From: Leptodontidium sp. MPI-SDFR-AT-0119
Taxonomy: Eukaryota > Ascomycota > Leotiomycetes > Helotiales > Leptodontidiaceae
Assembly (NCBI GenBank): GCA_020726505.1
Contig: JAHLEZ010000001.1
Coordinates: 930,001-994,000 of the forward strand
Direction of reading: 5' to 3'
Length of the DNA: 64,000 nucleotides
This document shows positions 57,597-64,000 of this stretch, one piece after another. The notes beneath the pieces were generated by a model. The model ran no database searches, was not told the origin of the DNA, and worked only from the letters and a program-made list of their open reading frames with translations. The translations under genes were made by a program, and so were the position numbers. How positions within the stretch are numbered: the first letter of the stretch is position 1; each line of letters starts with the position of its first letter.

Positions 57597-58388
57597 TCAT
57601 GTAACCATTTCACTCAACATCTGTAACACGAAAAATTTGAGTACATCTGTTGCTGAATCGACCTGTTCATCCCAGCAGCCGCGAATGATATCTCCAAGTG
57701 CTAATTCCTCAACATCAGGGAACTTCTCCTCTGCATAGCTCCTTTCGACTTCTTCATCCTGCAATCCGTCAAATGGCATCTTCCAAGCCACAATTTCGTA
57801 AAGAGCACTGCCTAAAGCAAAAAGCTCCTTTTTGATAGATGGCCGAGCCTCCCATGTCCTGCCACGTAAAGGCAACTCGTATCGGATCTCCTCTCCAATA
57901 CCTAACGACTCTCCACCATCGATCGTAGAACCTCCAAAATCACCAACCTTAAGAATCCAATCTTGACAAATAAAGATATTACGGCAGCTAATATCGCCGT
58001 GAACAACAGATTTCGAGTGTATGAATGCCAGTGCGAGTGAGGTCTGCCAAGCTAACCAGAGCCGAATTCCGATCGGCGGAGCGTTCGTAGAAACCACGAG
58101 GTCTCGGAGGCTGCCCCTTTCCGCAAGCTCAAAGCGCAAGGAATGTACGCTTGGGGCCAAAGCGACACGTCCATAATATCGTAGGATGTTAGGATGTACA
58201 CCTAATCGCTGATAGACAGCATGTTCTCGATCCAGGGACTTCTTGCTAAAATCGTCGGGTTCGAGGGTTCGATGACATTGACCATTATGCCAGACCTGGT
58301 AGCCCTTGAGAACAGTAGATGTATCGTATAGAGATACTATAGAAGTCCATCCTCTGCCAAGAATCTTGGGTTCACACTCAAGGGACAT
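57597..58388 (-). CDS. Small protein kinase-like protein, 263 aa
   Basis: A single exon from ATG 58388 to TGA 57597. The kinase core is complete though compact: Gly-rich loop ILGRGWTSIV (9-18), K28 in VLKG, the helix C glutamate E55, a catalytic loop HGDISCRNIF with D132 and N137, and DFG at 150-152. The C-lobe retains an ELFALGSALYEIV block (F-helix). The HGD in place of HRD and the short N-lobe are common in the expanded kinase-like families of filamentous ascomycetes. Activity is plausible since all key residues are present. Two diverged repeat copies flank the gene. Confidence 0.85.
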   Translation of the reverse strand: MSLECEPKILGRGWTSIVSLYDTSTVLKGYQVWHNGQCHRTLEPDDFSKKSLDREHAVYQRLGVHPNILRYYGRVALAPSVHSLRFELAERGSLRDLVVSTNAPPIGIRLWLAWQTSLALAFIHSKSVVHGDISCRNIFICQDWILKVGDFGGSTIDGGESLGIGEEIRYELPLRGRTWEARPSIKKELFALGSALYEIVAWKMPFDGLQDEEVERSYAEEKFPDVEELALGDIIRGCWDEQVDSATDVLKFFVLQMLSEMVT

Positions 58389-59704
58389 GTTGGATGTCGA
58401 GGATGACGATCTCAACCGGGTGTGAGCGAGAGGCTCAGCAATAGAGCAGGCTATGGAGTATGAGAGGTTAAAACTAGTAAATAATTAGTAGGCGACGACA
58501 AGAGGAGAAAGGAGGGGGAAGCGTAAAGGAGAAAGTTCATACTCGAGCTTGTGCTGGTTTAATCGTTGCAATCGGCTTCACGTTATCAACGGGAAGCGGC
58601 GGAACTCCTGCGATCCTCCTGGGGTGCTGCGGGTGATTCATTCGGACCGGCTGCCAAATGGTCGATCGTACTCATCGATTCCAAGGACGTGAACGCAAGA
58701 ATCGAAGTGCTGCAGAGTCCCTGTTGTGAAGTTCTGGGACAGCTCATCACAAGTCTTTGATAGCCCGCCTAACATGTGGCTGTGACAATGGAAACTTATC
58801 AGGGCTCACGTGATAGACTAATTGTGCTCCGTACTATATCGCCCCAACTTAATACACACCTCAACCATCAATCACTGCTCAAACAGTCCATCAAGCATAG
58901 TATGTGATTCAAATCTTGTTCTGTTCATCTTATTTCTGGTCAGCATATGCAAAAACTGACTTGTTTCCTCAGCAATTATCCAGGCTGTTCATTCTACATC
59001 CCCGGACTCTGGAGCTTCCGCGCCCTGGACCCGATACTGTAGTGGAGGACCAAGGTACACAATCTCCTCTATACTGGAGTGGCAGTTCTATGCGATCGCT
59101 AAGCTTGTTAGAGATTGATATTTCCTTGGAGCTATTAGAGAACGCTCGAGATCTAACGGGTGATGAACTAATTTGATGATGAGTGTTAAGCCGAGCTAGA
59201 GACTGCATGCTGAACACTTGGTGTTCCATGACCTTTGGACAAGCATCACATTATTCAAATAGGTTCTGTTGTTTTGTGAGGATACAACTCATACCATCAT
59301 GAAGGGGTCCGCTTCCTCACGTGAGGCACTGAGGCAGATGTTGATGTACTGTGCCACGAGTACAGTTACAGTCCGCAGTTCGGTGAAGACGGCACCAGAA
59401 TCTCATCTCTGGTAAATTGTTTTTGCCAAGATACAGGACGCCCCCTTTGTATTGCTGTGCCACTTATGGCCTCACAAGCCACCAGTGAGCCAAGACCTCA
59501 CAACTGCCCTGCATTCATCCAGACGAATCAGCCTCACGCTGCCCCGTAAAAAGGGTCAAATTGCTTCGCAGCACGCCGAGTGTGGTCCCTTCCCCGACAG
59601 GCGATGCGGAGTAGGCGCCCAACGTTTAACTTCCCTTCAAGATGTGCCTGTGGAGTTGATTTCACGACGTCTCGATCGTTTCTCATGTGTTGAAAATAGG
59701 CACC
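58389..59704. other. Intergenic with repeat copy B
   Basis: 1.3 kb between the divergent kinase gene and the surface-protein gene. It holds repeat copy B (59327-59571); a plus frame at 58904-59176 is not supported as a gene. Confidence 0.5.
59327..59571 (+). repeat. Diverged ~250-bp repeat, copy B
   Basis: Direct-orientation counterpart of 56279-56530, about 3.04 kb apart, with the shared 18-mer at 59546-59563. Several small deletions distinguish the copies. Confidence 0.7.
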
Positions 59705-61705
59705 ATGGTTTGGTTGACGTTCGCCACGACCACATTTTCTTTATGGACTTTGCTCTTGCCAGGTATTTGATCCAGCCTCCAGTGTCATGAGTGAACTGAC
59801 TCCCACAAAGCTGTCCACGCGAGAGTCTGTGGCAATGAGACAGGCACAACCACAGGCGGCATCACGGTTTGGAGTCAAGAGGATGCTGATGCGAAGCTGG
59901 ATGGATGCACGACCTTGGTGCGTGTGCTCAATATTGGGCACAATTATACTGGGGATTTCGTTCTGAGAGGTGTCACAAACCTCACGAGAGGTCTTCGTAA
60001 GTCCAGAATCAGAAAATATAACTCTTTGATGTCGATTCAGCGACCACCCCATGGTTCCACGACTCGTCTGCTCCTCGAATATTGAGCATCCATCCTCGCG
60101 TCCCACGAATGCAGAAACTGACACTTCCCTCTCGTGGTATAGGTTCTGCGTCTGGGAAATGGTGGGACAATCCTGACGAGACCGAGGAGGGGGTACCAGG
60201 GCTCACTTCCATAAGTGCCCCTGATTTGCTCGAGACTGGCTCCTACTATGGTGTGACACTGTTGAACGCAACTGGGCTCAAGTCCATATCATTTGAAAAG
60301 CTACGAAAAGCACACGTTGTCGAGCTCAAGTTCGGATCTGGGGATGGTAAAATGAGTTTCCCCGCACTCGAAACGATCACTGGTTACTTGAGAATCCTAG
60401 GAAATTATTCCAGGTAAGTTGATTATCACGAGATTCATAAGAGGCTACTGACAAAGGTTTGAGCATGGATTTTGCGAACCTTACGAACGTCGGGAACGCC
60501 ATAACTGTACGATCTCGACCCGAGGAAGATTCCAGTTATTACTCGACTTCATTAGTTCTTGGGTCAAATCCACCCTTGGCAATTGATTTTCCTTCGCTCG
60601 TGAATTGTTCCAACGTTGAGATTGTGGGAAATATATCTCGGTTTGTTCTTCCCCCAACAATTATTCTTTGGTTGCTTGAGAGGCTTGCTAATTGTCTTGC
60701 CAGCATATCAGCACCGAAACTCGCAACCATAGGCGATTTCACCGGCAATAGCTTGTTTTATACCAGCTATTACGATGGCCTCAAAGTTAACACCCAAGGA
60801 TCGCCGCTCGATCTGAAATTTCCTTCTCTCTGGAACACCTCAAGAGTAGCTGTAGCTGGCACAATTGCAAAGTATGGACCGACTAGCAGTCAATATGGCT
60901 AGCTGAGTGCTGACTTGACCTAGTCTTTCATTCTCGGCGCTTAAACGCGTCGAGGACTTGACTATCAATGCGGAGCTCCCACTGAGTGTCAATCTTTGGC
61001 CACTCGAAAGTGCAGAAAATATCTATCTCTCTGGAAATTTGACGGAGTAGGTCTCACTCTCTCTCACCTTGCTTGATGGCATAGTTAATCGTACTAAAAG
61101 CAAACTCCAGCTATAATGTCACAAGTCTCCAAGATGTTACCGGGTTGCTGACAATACAGAGCGATCTCTCACTTGATGTACGTAGAAACCCGAACCTGTT
61201 TTGCTTGAAAATCTAGATCTTACCCGTTTGTGAATTTAAAGCGCTAATTTTCATGAAGTGTGGTCCGGGCGAAGAAACATGGCTGAGAATGCACCCAGAA
61301 GACGCCAGTTCCATGTCTTTCTCCGGTTATTTCTGCCCTAAAGGAACGAAAAAGCCCTTTCCAGGGAAACAGCTGGGTTTAGGACTTGGCATTGGTATCC
61401 CTGTTCTCCTCATAGTTGCAGCAGTAATTTGGCGACACCGAAGAGATAGCAAGAAGGGGATAGCCAGGAAAAACCATCTGCCCGACTACGAGACTGAGAT
61501 GGAGACTAGGAGGACAGGTGGAGGAGAGGTTTTGCCAGAATACGCGCCCCCAAGATCTCGACAGAGTACTGATGGGGCGAGTACGGTGAGCAGTCTAGGC
61601 AATATGGCGAGACCAACAGAGAGACCTCCAGGATATGAAGATGCACTTGCTCAGGAAGGACGACATGTGGCGCAGAACAATGTGGGACAGGAACCTCCCA
61701 ATTAA
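59705..61705 (+). CDS. Single-pass surface protein with receptor-L-domain-like repeats, 546 aa
   Basis: Eight exons, 59705-59762, 59811-59996, 60041-60413, 60464-60640, 60704-60871, 60924-61046, 61111-61177 and 61217-61705, all close in phase; introns are 44-83 bp. The first exon is a signal peptide (MVWLTFATTTFSLWTLLLP) ending near AVHA. The ectodomain holds LDGCTTLVRVLNIGHNYTG and repeated strand units (SISAPDL, MSFPALETITGYLRI, FPSLVNCSNVEIVGNIS), the pattern of Ecm33-like/receptor L-domain solenoids, with many N-glycosylation sites and a Cys-rich juxtamembrane part. A membrane helix spans about 437-456 (LGLGLGIGIPVLLIVAAVIW), then a basic stop and a cytosolic tail with a PPGY motif, a binding site type for Rsp5/Nedd4 ligases. 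Likely a plasma-membrane or wall sensor; role inferred. Confidence 0.85.
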
Positions 61706-62978
61706 TTCACAGACCAGGAAGCAGAGCAGCCTCAATTTTAGTTTAGACGGTACAGTGTAATGTCAAATATAGATCAGAACTTTTCCGCTTTCCCCAAGGT
61801 AGCGCAAGCAAAATGCCTTGCCATGACAGTTCATATCCCTGAATGATTCCTTGATGTGAACTTCCGTTTCAAAGGATGGTGCTGGAACCTCGGGGTAATG
61901 ACAAGCCTCAAGGATAGGACTAAAGTTCTCACGATTAAATATGTTTATATCTGGAATACTTTACTGATTTCTGGGATCTTTGGTTTCGAACCTTATACAA
62001 GAGGCGGAGCGAGCTGACTTGTTTAGCTCCTCTCGTTTAAAAGAGGGAGAATTAAAACAATCAATCCTCCAGCCGAGCGAAGGCGGCCGCCATTACATTA
62101 CTAGCGCATCCCCAGATTCAGGAACGCCACTTGGAGGTGTGTCTGGGCACGGAGAAGTTAGGCTATGAAGTACCTGACAACGTCTGTCTTCAGCTTCTGA
62201 CTTTAACTTTGGAGTTGGCCGGGTGTCCATGTCCATTTCTTGCCCGCGGTGGAAGTTCCCAAACCCCCGCATCCTTCTTTTGCCTCGAGGGTCCAACAGC
62301 AATAAAAGTTCAATCACCATTTCCGTTTGCAGTAGTTAGGAAGAAAGCTCGAGGGATTTCTCCCGATATCACTACTTGCACGCCAATATTCCAATACACA
62401 GTTTCTTCTTTTCTGAAGAAGCGGACGCAAATCTCAGTAAAGTTGCTGACTAAAGCTGTGCAATGATCTGGGTGTGTACAATCTAAGTTGACTGTGGATA
62501 TCTGCATGATTGTACATCTCCAGTATGTTATGAGATTACAATCTGTGTCAAAAACACTGCCGTGGGGTCCAAAAGCCAGGGCCCAATTTAGAATGGCACC
62601 ATTCTCCTACTGATCCTTCTATCTCCCAGAGTTCTTTCCACCAAATGGTTAACAACACCAATAAGCCAAAGAAAGTTACCCCAGCTTGGATAATTTGTAC
62701 TTCAACAGCAATATTGTCGTCTCCATGGCATGCCCCGACCCTTCCTCGCTTTCCCTCACAACACCCACACAGGCAACGAAAGAGAAGAATTCAGGATTCG
62801 CGACGGGATCTGTTGGACTTAGCGCGAGCTCAAGATCCTGCAGCACTCTTTGCCTCTTCGGTCGCTCCATCCAGACCGCGATGTCTTTTTGGTGGTGGTG
62901 GGTCACACCCATAGTCAACTTCGGCCTTGACCGGGTTGAGATGTTGGATGAAAGATTTTGATATCTGGCTCGACTCTT
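61706..62978. other. Intergenic, no supported gene
   Basis: 1.3 kb between the surface protein and the transcription factor 3' ends. Small frames on both strands lack support; nothing else is recognised. Confidence 0.5.
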
Positions 62979-64000
62979 TCAAGTCGGGGAGGTTGCGAAT
63001 CGATATGACCGTTCGGTGTATTCTGCATCGAGCGAAATCGAAGACTGAGAAGTGGGCATCTGATGTCCTGGGAAACGGTCCAGAGAGCTGTCGAATGAAG
63101 TCGTAACTGAGCCCCCATTAGCTTGAGAAGTATTCCGGAGCAGAAAACCGTTGTATGCCAATATTCCATCCAATGGCTTGGATAAAAGGACTTTTTGAGA
63201 CAGAATCGCGCGTTCTTCGACAGAGAGTGATCTCCAAAAATGCGTCTTCGTCTCTGAAGGTTGCGAAGATAAACTAGGGTCATGCGAATAATGGTGCTCA
63301 TCAGAAGTCTTCTGCATCTCACTTCCTTGCTTGCCAGTTCGGTAGAATTTCCCCTGAACAGAGTCCATCTCGAGTTCTAATCGAGCTGAAAAGAATTCCG
63401 TAATTGGGTGGCATGTCCCTATTTCCCTCATTGTTGCAAGAATAAAGGCGGCATCTAAGATGTCATCGCGATTTGGTAGATGACTGGACTCTAGGCTATG
63501 GCAATACACGAAACCGGCGACATACAGGCAAAATCCCGTCCAAGGACTCATCTACGACAATCAGTTTGAGTTTCAAGATGCAGATCTTGCTTGTGAACCT
63601 ACTCTGGACATATTTTGACGGCTGACCAAGCGAATGGTATTGGTGATTGCATGAGCCGCCGCAGTACATCTGGTCATACTTTGGCTGACAATGCTGCTAT
63701 ATACTTGAGGATTCATTGATCTATTGATGACTGTTCGGTGCAAGCAAATGGTTGCAGCTTGGAGGGCTATTCCGAGAAAAACAACATTCGGGTCGCGAAG
63801 CTCGTGAGCAACCTTGAAACGCTCTGGAAGGTACATGAGAGTATTCGATAAAGAGTTGTCTAGTTCTCGGTGTTTCTTCCAAAATTCTTCATCGCTGCCC
63901 CTTCGAGAGTGTTCAAATTTAGCACCTTGTTGTATATGGTTGTATTCCCGGGCCATCAAGGTCGTTGCTAGAATCACTCCAGAAAAGGAAGAAAGGATAT
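62979..64000 (-). CDS. C-terminal part of a fungal-specific transcription factor, 5' end outside the window
   Basis: Two exons are visible: 64000-63603 (open at the window edge) and 63551-62979, joined by a 51-bp intron (GTAGGT/GTAG) in phase. The protein shows the middle-homology pattern of Zn2Cys6 regulators: DEEFWKKHRELDNSLSNTLM, LPERF, then IALQAATICLHRTVINRS, and after the intron GFCLYVAGFVYCHSLESSH, with a Ser-rich tail. The DNA-binding domain must lie beyond the window. Confidence 0.75.

Overview
The window is nuclear DNA of a filamentous ascomycete (Pezizomycotina). The evidence is short GT-AG introns of about 44 to 180 bp with CTNAC-type branch sites, a typical gene set (endothiapepsin-type protease, Whi5/Nrm1-like repressor, Rad4/XPC, 2EXR and fungal-type kinase families, a C2H2 plus Zn2Cys6 regulator) and RIP-like C-to-T stops in decayed genes. 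The family mix (2EXR, BTB, small kinase-like proteins) suggests Leotiomycetes/Helotiales, but this is an inference. Exon borders below were set by hand from GT/AG sites and checked for reading-phase closure.

Region 1 (1-31.4 kb) is mostly conserved genome. In order it holds: the 5' part of a gene with a GcrA-like N-terminus (minus); a 356-aa unknown protein; a secreted aspartic protease (minus); a 3.5-kb gene-free stretch; a Whi5-like G1/S repressor (minus); a small multi-pass membrane protein (minus); an 84-aa Gly/Ser/Tyr-rich protein; a decayed gene next to an intact unknown gene of 288 aa; a short-chain dehydrogenase; a choline/GABA-type permease (minus); a divergent pair of GNAT acetyltransferase and HAD/MDP-1 phosphatase; the large intronless Rad4/XPC repair gene; and a 2EXR protein.

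Region 2 (31.4-48.7 kb) looks like an accessory island. An AT-rich patch and a broken F-box/LRR-like gene border a group made of a Baeyer-Villiger-type flavin monooxygenase, a divergent PHBH-type FAD hydroxylase, a metallo-beta-lactamase-fold hydrolase with an intact HxHxDH motif, a solo LTR with a perfect 5-bp target duplication, an MFS transporter broken by frameshifts, and a 913-aa regulator with two C2H2 fingers plus a Zn2Cys6 cluster. A chemically plausible reading is ring hydroxylation, Baeyer-Villiger insertion and lactone/ester opening, under one regulator, with a decayed transporter. No polyketide synthase, NRPS or terpene cyclase is present in the window. A 45-bp minisatellite and a 17-G tract follow.

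Region 3 (48.7-64 kb) holds a 926-aa protein whose C-terminus resembles an XPF-like/HhH module (possible Zip2/SHOC1-type meiotic factor), a convergent TCAB1/Swt21-like WD40 protein, a decayed BTB gene, a gamma-glutamylcyclotransferase-like protein, a small protein kinase flanked by two diverged copies of a ~250-bp repeat, an eight-exon single-pass surface protein, and the 3' end of a fungal transcription factor running off the window.
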